Shown here piece after piece: positions 33,301-43,240 of a stretch of DNA of 64,000 nt. Within the stretch, counting starts at the first letter, position 1. Every line of letters begins with the position of its first letter. This stretch comes from Blastomussa wellsi (Eukaryota > Cnidaria > Anthozoa > Scleractinia > Plerogyridae): positions 15,537,794-15,601,793 of the forward strand of contig OX393571.1 of the NCBI GenBank assembly GCA_947652115.1. The letters run 5' to 3'. The position numbers were made by a program, and so were the translations under genes. The notes beneath the pieces are model-generated. The model saw nothing but the letters and a program-made list of their open reading frames with translations, was not told the origin of the DNA and searched no databases.

Positions 33301-34343
33301 AACTAAAAGTAATCAAGTTTGGGATCCTAACTGGGGGCCACAAACTCTAATAGTAATTTTTCTTTGCATGCAAATAATCATGTCAATATTAATTTAACAT
33401 ACCATTTTCTGCCTCTACAGCATATTGCAGTGATCCATTTGATGATGCTGGTGTGCACTTCCCTCACAAACTAGCTGAAATGCTATTAAAAACAAAAACA
33501 AGTTTGGGTGTAATAAATATTTCTTAAAAGCAATTTAGACTGAAAAACCCTAATCCAGTTATTATTAACAACGCTGCTAACTGTTGTGCTAATATGAAGC
33601 AACAACTGAGCTAGGCCTTGGATGATAACCTCCATATTTTGAAACTTCCACACGTTGGAAACCATATTAATTATTGAAGATGCATTGCAGAATTCCAGAC
33701 TTGCACATTTTAAGTGGAACATGTCCACTCCATATTTTGAAACTACCACACGTTGGAAACCATATTAATTCTTGAAGGCACATTGTAGAATTCCAGACTT
33801 GCACATTCAAATAAGGGATACCCTCCATATTTCGAAACTTCCACACATTGGAAACCATATTGAAGGCACATTGTAGAATTCCAGACTTGCACATTCAAAT
33901 AAGAGATACACTCCATATTTCGAAACTTCCACACATTGGAAACCATATTAATTATTGAAGACACATTGCAGAATTCCAGACTTGCACATTTTAAGTGGAA
34001 CATGTCCACTCCATATTTCGAAACTTCCACACATTGGAAACCATATTAATTATTGAAGACAAATTGCAGAATTCCAGACTTGCACATTTTAAGTGGAACA
34101 TGTCCACTCCATATTTTGAAACTTCCACACATTGGAAACCATATTAATTATTGAAGACACATTGCAGAATTCCAGACTTGCACATTTTAGGTGGAACATG
34201 TCCACTCCATATTTCGAAACTTCCACACATTGGAAACCATATTAATTCTTGAAGACATGCAGAATTCCAGACTTGCTCAGTGTATACAGCAGGCAGCACA
34301 TTAGTGTATACTTCCACACGTCCATGCTCTTTTGATGTCAAGG
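30387..34343 (-). CDS. Unnamed host gene, fragments of small exons
   Basis: Several short minus-strand exons have good splice sites and protein-like frames: 34273-34343, 33403-33462, 32651-32727, 32202-32281, 31917-31967 and perhaps 30387-30433. The best-supported run is 33403-33462, 32651-32727 and 32202-32281, whose phases (1, then 0) agree. Together these read GSLQYAVEAEN, VISPQLLVAKLDVDQN and YQRNNINPDGDIVMAM. I do not recognise the family. Several exons are still missing, since phases do not agree at the outer joins, and a run of ten A at about 32222-32231 may hide an indel. Confidence 0.5.
30771..30905 (+). other. Possible isolated plus-strand coding fragment
   Basis: After TTGTTCATAG an open frame reads KASFTPQGKAGGSAVQKEN and IVIDEINQLCQHFSLGDTWK before a stop. 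It looks like real protein but no partner exon or family was found. It may be a retroposed or transposon-derived fragment. Confidence 0.25.
31917..31967 (-). CDS. Unnamed host gene, candidate exon
   Basis: Bounded by GATCAG and AAGG|GTAAGT. The open frame reads AFDLLCWSACQSTMKKG. Splice signals are good but the upstream phase is not satisfied. Confidence 0.35.
32202..32281 (-). CDS. Unnamed host gene, exon with INPDGDIVMAM
   Basis: Starts after CAACCAAAAG in phase 0 and reads LYQRNNINPDGDIVMAML, then a Lys run coded by an A-tract. The donor ACTG|GTGATG gives phase 2, which does not fit the exon at 31917-31967, so an exon or an indel is missing. Confidence 0.5.
32651..32727 (-). CDS. Unnamed host gene, best-supported exon
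   Basis: Acceptor TTCTTTGCAG and donor CATG|GTAAGA flank a 25-codon frame with QLLVAKLDVDQNRFQRAGET. Phase 1 in fits the exon at 33403-33462, phase 0 out fits the one at 32202-32281. Confidence 0.6.
32911..33302. mobile_element. TTAA-type MITE (piggyBac-like), copy in the unnamed gene
   Basis: Ends AAAGGGGTGCTGTCATGG and CCCCTGTGACAGTACCCATTTAA are imperfect inverted repeats. TTAA is present at the right edge, lost at the left. Related ends are at 58731-59079 and a single end TTAAAGGGACACTGTCACGG at 31316. Confidence 0.5.
33403..33462 (-). CDS. Unnamed host gene, exon before the best-supported one
   Basis: Encodes TPASSNGSLQYAVEAEN and ends AATG|GTATGT in phase 1. The 5' boundary is less sure: the nearest good acceptor (CATTTCAG) would include an in-frame TGA, so a GTGAG site at 33463-33464 was taken. 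Confidence 0.5.
33640..34272. repeat. Tandem repeat, unit about 97 bp, six to seven copies
   Basis: The motif ATTCCAGACTTGCACATT recurs at about 33692, 33791, 33881, 33972, 34071 and 34168, with a partial last unit at 34263. Unit length varies between 90 and 100 bases by small deletions. Confidence 0.9.
34273..34343 (-). CDS. Unnamed host gene, candidate exon beside the tandem repeat
   Basis: Follows CCTTTGCAG and reads LTSKEHGRVEVYTNVLPAVY. Its end, GAGCAAGTCTGGAATTCTGC, is the sequence that starts every unit of the 97-bp tandem repeat just downstream, so the repeat may have grown from the exon border. Confidence 0.4.
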
Positions 34344-34394
34344 CTGCAAAGGTTGAGAAACTAGCTCACGAAACTGTAAATCTAAAGGTAAATA

Positions 34395-34795
34395 AAGCTA
34401 CTACTGCTGCTGCTACTGCTGCTACCACTGCTGCTGCTAATGCTCCTGCTACCACTAGTACTGCTGCTACCACTACTGCTGCTGCTAATGCTACCACTGC
34501 TGCTTCTACTGCTGCTGCCACTACTGCTGCTAATGCTCCTGCTACCACTAGTACTGCTGCTACCACTACTGCTGCTGCTAATGCTACCACTACTGCTGCT
34601 GCTAATGCTACCACTGCTGCTGCTAATGCTACCACTGCTGCTGCTAATGCTACCACTGCTGCTGCTAATGCTACCACTACTGCTGCTGCTAATGCTACCA
34701 CTGCTGCTGCTAATGCTACCACTACTGCTGCTGCTAATGCTACCACTGCTGCTGCTAATGCTACCACTACTGCTAACGCTACCACCACTACTACT
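34395..34795. repeat. Trinucleotide array (GCT/ACC/ACT) with higher-order units
   Basis: Blocks of GCTGCTGCTAATGCTACCAC recur many times. Every frame on both strands is open, giving poly-Ala/Thr, poly-Leu/Pro or poly-Ser frames. These are consequences of the repeat and are not counted as a gene. Confidence 0.9.
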
Positions 34796-35020
34796 ACAGT
34801 ACCTTACCTTGCCCAATGGTGCAATTGTCAGTATCTGAATTATTACCATTGCTGGCAATATGACAGTGCACACATAAAAAGTGCCAAACAAAACAGCAAA
34901 GTAGCAAGGGGTTGAATTAATAAATGCCATATCCTAACAGTACAATGACTGTGTTGGAATTATATTGAAAACGGACTATGTCGGCCTTATAATTATATGC
35001 ATTTACGGCAGAGTGGCACA

Positions 35021-36095
35021 GCCCGGAGGTCATTTCCACTGGCCCGAAAAAATTCTCAGAAGTGCAATGAATAAATTAATTAATCAATAAAATCCACTAG
35101 CCCGATAACAAAATCCACTAGCCCCGGGCTATCAGACACCAACTTCCCTGTATACTGTAACCTTGACGATTACAAGTTACCAAATTTGTTAAGACAAACA
35201 AAAATTATTTCGAATGCTTTACTCAATTCAATACACTTGAAAGTATTAAAGTAAAACTTGAGACTCGCAGCTGCTTGTTTCTCGATGTTTTGCGGAAAGC
35301 ATATGTCATTCAGTTTCAAATGTCGGCGCAGGATAATGTCACAGGATGTTATCTTATCAAACCTTGAGATCTAACACTAAAAGGTAAATGCCTGTTCCTT
35401 TTTTCCAAAAAAATGGCTGGCAAAAAATTCACAGGCAAGTTTCCACCAGTTAATACATATGTGCAGTACTTGCATATGTGCAGCACTTGCGAATGTTGTA
35501 CAGCAACATTCAAACCTTCTGAAGTAATGCAATCGTCTTGCTCACAATCACAAATCACTTCTGGTTATGAAAGTTTCTCGGGCAAAAATAACCTGCAGTA
35601 CAAGGAAGTTGAATTTTCCAACTTGCCCTTCTGGCAAGCTGTAGCCAGGCCCGGAGGTCATTTCCACTGGCCTGAAAAAATTCTCAGAAGTGCAATAAAG
35701 AAATTAATTAATCAATAAAATCCACTAGCCCGATAACAAAATCCACTAGCTCCGGGATATCAGACACCAACTTCCCTGTATACTGTAACCTTGACGATTA
35801 CAAGTTACCAAATTTGTTAAGACAAACAAAAATTATTTGGAACACTTTACTCAATTCAATACACTTGAAAGTATTAAAGTAAAACTTGAGACTCGCAGCT
35901 GCTTGTTTCTCGATGTTTTGCGGAAAGCATGTGTCATTAAGTTTCAAATGTCGGCGCAGGATAATGTCACAGGATGTTATCTTATCAAACCTTGAGATCT
36001 AACACTAAAAGGTAAATGCCTGTTCCTTTTTTCCAAAAAAATGGCTGGCAAAAAATTCACAGGCAAGTTTCCACCAGTTAATACATATGTGCAGT
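35021..36095. repeat. Direct duplication of about 447 bp, offset 628 bp
   Basis: 35021-35467 and 35649-36095 are nearly identical, from GCCCGGAGGTCATTTCCACT to TAATACATATGTGCAGT. Each copy codes a short piece ending FHWPEKILRSA and later starts MAGKKFTGKFPP. The 181 bases between are single copy. Confidence 0.85.
35413..35718 (+). CDS. Hypothetical ORF spanning a duplication junction
   Basis: 101 codons begin in the end of the first duplicate (MAGKKFTGKFPPVNTYVQ), cross the unique middle with CSTCECC, and end in the start of the second duplicate (GGHFHWPEKILRSA). I do not recognise it. The upstream copy has the same GGHFHWPEKIL end after a different lead, so the ORF may be a decayed element protein. 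A real gene is possible but weakly supported. Confidence 0.25.
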   Translation: MAGKKFTGKFPPVNTYVQYLHMCSTCECCTATFKPSEVMQSSCSQSQITSGYESFSGKNNLQYKEVEFSNLPFWQAVARPGGHFHWPEKILRSAIKKLINQ

Positions 36096-38350
36096 GGTTG
36101 ACATGTAAGAAGTCAAGCTTTTGTTGTTTCCATAATCAAAGATCTCTCACCTTAATTTAAAATTACCATATCCCACCATACAATGGCACACACTTCAATA
36201 GCAAAAAGCAAAAATTTTAATTAAAAGTTACCATACCCTTTCAATACAACAGTGCACACTTCGGTAACCAAGTGCTAGGCAAAACATTTAAAAAGAAGTG
36301 GTATTGATAAAAATAGTTGATACAACAATTTTTTATTTCGTTTTTAATCTTGTCATGTGCATTTGAACATTTCATGAAATTTGCGCATTGTAAATGCTAT
36401 TACTATAAATAACCCAAAAATAAAACAGCATGAACTTCCATTAACAAGTGCCACACGAAACAGTGAAATAAGCAAAAATTTGAATTAAAAATTACCATAC
36501 CCAATAGATACAACAGAGCACACTTCAAAATACCAGTACCTTGCAAAACATTACAAAGATGGTATGGATAAAAATAGTATTGAAACAGCAGTGAACATTT
36601 CAATAGAAAACAGATTGATAGGTGATTTTGTGCTTGGGTGTAAATGATCATGACTTCCCCCTCCTTTGATTTGATTCTTATGAAATTTTATTATTTTATT
36701 TCATTTTTGGATGGCAAATTTGATCGGTAATTACTGATCACTGGCCGTTATATCCAGCCCTGCAAGTGCCATACAACAGTAAAATAACAAGCATGTAAAT
36801 TATTAATTCCCACAACCCAAGAATGAAACAGCACGAACTTCAAAAAACAAGTGCAATAGAAAACAGTAAATTAAAGGGCACCTTAATTTAAAATTACCGT
36901 ACCCCACCATACTACAGAACACATTTCCATAAACAAGACAATGTCACACACCAGTAAAATAGCAAAACCTTGCAAAAAGTGCACACTCCAATAGTCAAGT
37001 GCCATATAAAACAGCAAAATAACAAGCATGTAAATTACTCATTACCAAAACACAAGAATAAAACAGCATGAACTTCAATTAACAAGTGCCACACAAAAAA
37101 TTTGAATTAAATTCAACAGTCCAATTTTCGGTTTAACGACATTACGAATGCTTTAAATGTGGCTAAATATCATTTAGGCAAAGTTAAACTCGAGCGGAGC
37201 CGGTCAGCAGTCTCCGCCTTTGCAGTACGTGACCTTCGGAGCGGCGCTCGGGGGTTTTTGCAGGGCTGTTTTTGTGTTTGTGGCTAGTGTTGCATTTGCA
37301 TTGTCGCTTTGCTTGCTGATCGTATTGGATCATCGCAATAAGTGCTTGCTGAACGCCTGGGAGCATTTTTGCTGAAAGCTGCAGATTCTCACTCCCTCTC
37401 CACCCTCCCTATTGAGTGGCGGGCAGGATTGTAAGTGTTCTTGTCAGGTAAGTATTATCATAGGTAAGTATCTCCACTGATTGTTTTATCAGTGTGACGG
37501 TGTCGGTTAGTGGGTTGCTTGAGGGGTGGTTCCCACTTCCAGGGTTGCCATGGATACCTCCTCTCTGCTGCTTGCTTTTGGACCCCACTATCCTTTAAGG
37601 CACCAGCTCCCAAGCTCATCATTAGCGATGAGTTTAAAGATCTTTTAACACCATTGAAGGGAAATTTGACCGGTTTTTACTAACGCTTTTAACGGATGGT
37701 GAAAATGCTTTTAACGACTTTTCTAACACCATAAACGACTAGAGTGAAAATTTTAACGGACATTCTAACGCTTCTAATGATTTTCTGAACTGTTTTAACG
37801 GTAAACAGATGACTAACAAATGCTTTGAACCGTAAAACAGAAAAGCGTTAAATAAATGTATGTTTTCCCATAGAGGTCACAATTACCATACCCAATTGAA
37901 TAGATACAACACACTTCAAAAAAGCAAGTGCCATGCAAAACATTATAAAGATGGTATGGATAAAAATAGTATTGATACAACAGTGTACATTTCAATAGAC
38001 AAGTGTGATACAACAGTAAAATAACAAGCATGTAAATTATTAATTACCATAACCCAAGAATAAAATAGCATGAACTTGGATTAATAAGATCCATACAATA
38101 CAGTACAGATGGGGTTGTTAGCCCCATGCCAACCCTCCTCTTTTACCCGGGCTTGGGACCGGCTGGATATACCTGTGTCAGGTATATCCAGGCAGAGTTA
38201 AGGCCTTACATGCATCTATGCACAAAGAGGACTAACTAAGTAAGTAATTTAAAATTATCATACCCCAACCATACTATGGCACACACTTCCAAGACAATGC
38301 CACACACCAGTGAAATAGCAAAAACTTGAATTAAAAATCACCATACCCTA
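36096..38350. repeat. Mosaic of diverged repeats with AACAAGCATGTAAATTA
   Basis: The block AACAAGCATGTAAATTA followed by CAAGAATRAAACAGCA recurs at about 36789, 37020 and 38024, and ACCATACCC with TACAACA recurs between them. No gene was recognised apart from the GC-rich island at 37.2 kb. Confidence 0.6.
37184..37381 (-). other. GC-rich, CpG-bearing island, possible first exon
   Basis: A minus-strand frame with ATG (MLPGVQQALIAMIQYDQQ) and a basic tail lies in the only GC-rich, CpG-containing stretch of this region. It could be the 5' exon of the unnamed minus-strand gene. A donor may be CCGAAG|GTCACG. This is speculative. Confidence 0.2.
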
Positions 38351-40389
38351 TTCAGTACTTTCAATAAGCACCGACGGCTGACGAAAAGCGTCAGCTACTT
38401 CACTGTACTTTGCTTAGAAACGTCGGCTACTTTTGTCCTTCATTTGACAAAATTAAGGAAAGATTAAAACAAACAGTCGGTTACTGATCTTTTCAGACCG
38501 ACTGCCTACGTGAAAATTTATCGAAACCACTGCCTATTGATACAACATTGCATTAAAGTGATGATGACACTTGTTAGCCTTCAGCAGTACACTGCCATGA
38601 TCACTCATGCAGAACGTTGCCTGACTCAAACTTTGAAATTTGACAAACGCAACGTTTGATCCCACAAGAACTTCAAGCAGTTACCGGTGTAAGAATTTCA
38701 AGCCAAATTGAGTCAACTTTATCACAAATTCTGCCTTCTAAGGCCAAATATTTCTGTTACAGTTAGCTTTAGCGAAATTTACCTTTTAGTCCCAACCAGA
38801 AGACTAAGTTTGGTTGCCCATAGAATATTTTGGTTGTCCATGCTCAGTTGTCCCAGATCAAGCCAAGAAATAGTGTTCTATTAATTTCTGCAAGATAGTG
38901 AAATAAAAATACAATGAACTGTATTCAAAAGAGTGTCTAAAAAAATGTTTCGACCAGCCTGTGTCCAGTTTTCTAGTCCATCAGTAATGCAAACCTCAAT
39001 AATATTGTAAAAATCAACACACAAGTAGCAGAAGAGACTTATACAGTATTAACTAAGATAAATAAACAAAGAATTGCATGACACAGTTTTAAACAAGAAA
39101 GGGCAAACAACATGGTGAAAGTATTAAAATTGCCTTCATACTTATAGGAAACAAACGTCGGAAAAATCATGACCGTATCACAGCGCAGATTTCACTGGTG
39201 CATCATGGACTATCTGCATTTACAGATAAAAAAACCTTCCAGCAGTATGTGACATTCAAGAATTTCTTCAGTATTAATGCTTTATTTTCGACTATCAATA
39301 ACTCATCAAAGACAAAAAGCTGTGATATTTATTTATTTGACTTTTTTAATAGGGACTAGTGCTATGGCAGATTGGGTTGCCCAAGGGGCAAAATTTGGAT
39401 GCCCGATCGTAATTTTGGTTGTCCAGGACAACCGGACAACCATTAATTTCGAACCCTGATCCAAGATATCACACATTTGAAATCGTGCCGGAATGCTTGT
39501 TAATTAAAATGCCAACAACTTGGTGCTCGCTCTTTTGACAGGTTTATGTTTACATTTGCTCAGAGTAAAGTATAAAACAGGAAATTATCGGCTGGTTGAC
39601 TTGTGGAAACGTTCACATATGCAAATCTTGTCTGTTAGTTTCAAAAATACATAAAGTCAAAAAAGCAACCGCATCGATTTTAAAATGTTTTCACTGGATT
39701 TTTTGTTTCATTGGAATGCGTTCACTAACCCAGTTCGAATGGTTGACAGAATAAATTTTTTAACGGATGGCTCGAACAGCTGTTGAATTTTTTCTTACGG
39801 ATAGCTTGAGCCGTTAGAATGGCTGATGAATTTTTCCGAACGAATAGCTAAAGCCGTCAGACCAGCATGCCAATCCGTTAGAACGGACAATGAACGGCTT
39901 CCTAACAGATATCCATTCAAAACGGCTAGCCGTTAGGAACATGTTTGCGCGAGAGGTCACAATGTTGTTGTTGTTGTTGTTTATTATGTAGCGACAAAAA
40001 TGCTAAATACAAATCTCTTCCTTTAAAAATTATTTGAGAGAAAAGTTTAATAATTCAATGATGAGATACGATTAATTAATAATAACAAAACTAAATTGCC
40101 TAAAAAAATGTTCTATTATTGAATTTCATATTGGACACGCCAGACTAAGCTGACAGTTGAGTTTTAAATTTACCGCCATTTCAACAAATTTATTTAATAT
40201 TATCAATAACCCACTATTTCAAAAGGCTTGTCAAACAATTATTATACAATCAGTAGCTGATTTATACAATGTAGCCAAAGTTGAAGTGAATTTCTTTGAG
40301 CTAATCGATGTCGACAACCTACCTTATGGCGCCGGCCGGGCGTCAATACATCAGATCAATCATTCAAACTATGCCTGGACTGGAATTAA
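38351..40389. other. Non-coding spacer
   Basis: AT-rich with degenerate AACGG repeats at about 37660-37810 and 39760-39940. A (TTG)n run at 39963-39980 followed by TTTATTATG looks like the 3' tail of a LINE on the minus strand. No gene was seen. Confidence 0.4.
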
Positions 40390-40560
40390 GAGTGCGTTCC
40401 TTTGGGATGATCTAGATCACGATCAGTGATCCGAGATCTCTCGGATCATGGTGCATCAAAGCCACTCTGAGCAAGGATTCACCGGTTCCTGTGACGCACC
40501 ATGATCAGAGTGACCTCGGATCACTGATCCTGATCCGAATCACCCCAAAGGAACGCACCC
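40390..40560. mobile_element. Fold-back MITE with GAGTGCGTTCCTTTGGG ends
   Basis: Left end GAGTGCGTTCCTTTGGG and right end CCCAAAGGAACGCACCC are reverse complements, and the inner halves (GATCAGTGATCCGAG against CTCGGATCACTGATC) continue the stem. The end sequence is like hAT-type MITEs, but no clear 8-bp duplication was found. Confidence 0.65.
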
Positions 40561-40979
40561 TAGGAAAAAGGTAAAAAAATAAATAAATAATTTTTAGCTT
40601 ACTGGGGCATTTCAGTTTGCAAATGAGATTAGAAAGCTTCTTTGCTTACCAACAAATTACAAATCAACAACATCCATTTTCCCGCGATCTGACTGAACGA
40701 TAGGCATTGTGGTCATTTCCCCACCCCCACCATTTCCTCATTTCCCCACCCCCACCCCCACCCCTCACCCGTACTGTGTGGGTGTGGGTTAGTTTCAGAC
40801 ATGTCCCCAGTCGTCTCGAAAACGTAACAGGCGCGAGGAATGATGGGAATGAGGCATCGCCTGTGATATCTCCTCTTGAAAGGTTGTCGTTTGAATTTCG
40901 CTTGAAAATGTTGCTTAGTCTTTCGCAGTAAGGCTCAAATTATCATACAGCGAGTCAACGTAGTTGTCCCTATCCTAAT

Positions 40980-41620
40980 ACCTAACTGTTCAGGAGTTGT
41001 TACTACTCGCACTTCGACGTAGTTGAAGTTAGACGATTTCCCGCCCAAACTTGAGCATGGCGGCGGGCGCAGACGGCCAAGTGAAGACGAGCTATTGAGG
41101 GAAGAAAGTACCTGGGCCCTACAGATACAGGATCAATGTCACCGCTCTCCTCCAGAAGATGAAAAAAATGAATGAGAACGTCTTGGCCATAGGTGAGCCC
41201 GATGAATCTAGCAAAGGATCCCCTGAGAACCAAATGTTTTGACAAAAGACATCACAGATGCCAATCACCTCACCAAAAAAGTGCGTCCCTCAGCTTCACA
41301 GGCTAGTCACCGCCGGGATAGAAGTAATCGTCTTGGTGGTAGAAAAATCTACGGACACCACAACAACAACCGCTATGCTCCCTATTGGGGAAGAAACTAT
41401 TTTTTATCCAAAGGCCAACCTCCCGCCTCGGGGCAGGAAAAAGGAGGGGACCACAAAGTCAAACAAACAGTAAACTTGAGGTAAGCTCAAATGATGTTGT
41501 TGAGTTTTTACCCGATCTTACGACCTTTCTGGCGGGCAAACTAAGAGCGTTTTTGCCCAGTGATATAAACATATTAGAAATTGGTGTAGAAATTTCCTTT
41601 GAAGAAGGCCTAGTTGTGCA
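40980..41620 (+). pseudogene. DIRS gag and gag-RT junction relic
   Basis: Plus-strand fragments in shifting frames read DITDANHLTKKVRPSASQ, a Gly/Arg/Tyr-rich tail (YAPYWGRNYFLSKGQPP) and then FLAGKLRAFLPSDINILEIG. They line up with FLFGDDLPQKIKDINATN and the region before the RT of the element at 22.3-26 kb. Stops and frame changes show decay. Confidence 0.55.
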
Positions 41621-41700
41621 GATAGACAGACAGACAGACATGTTTTATTTGGAGTCTTATCCAATAAATAGATCGACTATGATTTCCAAATAACTAAAAA
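41617..41700 (-). mobile_element. LINE 3' end with (CAGA)n tail, minus strand
   Basis: (CAGA)n next to CATGTTTTATTTGGAGTC has the layout of a non-LTR 3' end with a short simple-repeat tail, read on the minus strand as AATAAAACATG then (TCTG)n. Only the tail remains. Confidence 0.35.
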
Positions 41701-41868
41701 TTGCAAACAACAAAAAATTAATGGCAAAACTACAGAATACAGGGCCACTTTATTTGCATGCCATTGAATAAGAATAGCGTCTATATTGTGTCATTCCTCG
41801 TTCTACAAAAGGTCCCGACACATGTAAGTGAAGTGGACCGAAGTGGCCCTGAATTCTGTAGTTGCTCC

Positions 41869-41965
41869 GTCGTGCCTGCAAACACAACAAAGTGTCCCTG
41901 CCAGTGCTTGAACCTGGAACACCTGATCTGGACTCCAGTGTACTAACCGTCAGGCAGCCTCATGA
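41869..41965 (-). mobile_element. tRNA-like SINE relic
   Basis: On the minus strand GACGGTTAGTACACTGGAGT resembles a box A region and CAGGTTCAAGCACTGG a box B. It is the unbroken relative of the split copy at 10303-10575. Confidence 0.45.
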
Positions 41966-42463
41966 CACCCTGGGCTGCTGAGCCCACAGACTCAGTCACC
42001 AAAATTGTCAGCAATTTTTTTCAAAATGGTGGCCAATTCGAAAGGTTGTTTATTAACCAAATCTATAACATAAATTATGGAATACAGAGATTTGAAGTCA
42101 TTTGCTGAATTTCAGGTACATTTAAGTGTGTTTTTACGCTCTTTTTTTGTCGTGTTGTGAGGCATCTGAATTACCATTTCTTGTCGTACTTTCCTGTGTT
42201 CTTTGTAGAAAGTTTTTGGAGGCGGCGGGGGGTCATCCTGCTTCCATAGACTAGCAGGCTTCTACCCAGGGCGGTGGTAATAGCATTAAAAGTAGGGGAG
42301 GGTTTGGGGATATGGATGTGTTCCATGTCAGTTAAAACAGTGACATGAAAAAAAAAACTATTAAAATTCTTGGCTGTTGATATGGAAAGTGAATAAAAGG
42401 GAATTGCAAGATATAGAACTACATTGTAATCACCACGAATTATGTTCTATTGTTTCCTGTAGG

Positions 42464-42615
42464 GATTACAACTTGCTACCGTAGCGTAGTGTAGAGATGC
42501 TTTGGAACCTCATCCCATCATGACAGGTTTTGTGTGTGGCAATCTCAAATGGCTTACTATCAAAGGGGAAATTAGAGCATTATACCACCAAGTTCAAGAC
42601 GCTGCATCATCGTAG
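42464..42615 (+). pseudogene. Dead copy of the caspase-like gene's last exon
   Basis: The acceptor TTTCCTGTAG is kept, but in the frame of the true exon an early TAG appears (after LATVA). Later residues still read ITTGF-like MTGFVCGNLKWLTIKGEI and the final SS-stop is kept. No other exon of the gene is near. Confidence 0.8.
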
Positions 42616-42849
42616 ACACATGTGAAGCAACATCCCCAAAGTAGCAAGAGATGGGGGGAGGGTAGAAAAATGGTAAAAAATAGTAAAAAATCTTCCAATG
42701 TCTGAATCTTGCTAAGGGGATTCCTAGAGTTTTAAGTCAAGATCTCATTTAAATTTTGTCAAACGCTGTTATGCTGAAGTCAGACGTGTTTTGTCTTGAT
42801 TTCTTATTATGTTTTCTAACTGGCAGACCAGTTGGTTATTCTACAAGAG

Positions 42850-43240
42850 GTGTAGAGGAGTGAACTCAAAACTGGCGAGGGGTTCACCTCGGAACTGCCA
42901 AGGGGTTCAACTCGGAACTGGCAAAGGGTTCAAATCGGAACTGGCAAAGGGTTCAACTTGGAACTGGTGAATGGTTCAACTCGGAACTGGCGAAGGGTTC
43001 AACTCGGAACTGGCGAAGGGTTCAACTTGGAACTTCCGAGGGGTTCAACTCGGAACTTCCGAGGGGTTCAACTCAAAACTGGCGAGGGGTTCAACTCAAA
43101 ACCTGCAAGGGGTTCAACTCAGAACTGGCGAAGGGTTCAACTCCGAACTTCCGAGGAGTTTAACTCGAAACTACCAAGGAGTTCAACATGGAACTGCCGG
43201 GGTGTTCAACTCGGAGCTGCCAAGGAGTTTAACAACACCA
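42850..43240. repeat. 23-bp minisatellite, about 17 units
   Basis: Unit GAACTGGCGAAGGGTTCAAC plus TCG, with GCGAGG, TTCCGAGG and TGCCAAGG variants. The array keeps all plus frames open for nearly 100 codons because 23 bases cycle the frames; it is not taken as coding. Copy 1 at about 12118-12200 has only three or four units. Confidence 0.9.

Noticed and set aside
34280..34930. Frames of 132 to 211 codons on both strands
   Set aside because: Driven by the trinucleotide array. Only the short lead on the minus strand looks like an exon.
36096..38350. CRISPR-like array because of spaced repeats
   Set aside because: Repeats are diverged, of uneven spacing and in an animal genome; a mosaic of interspersed repeats explains them.
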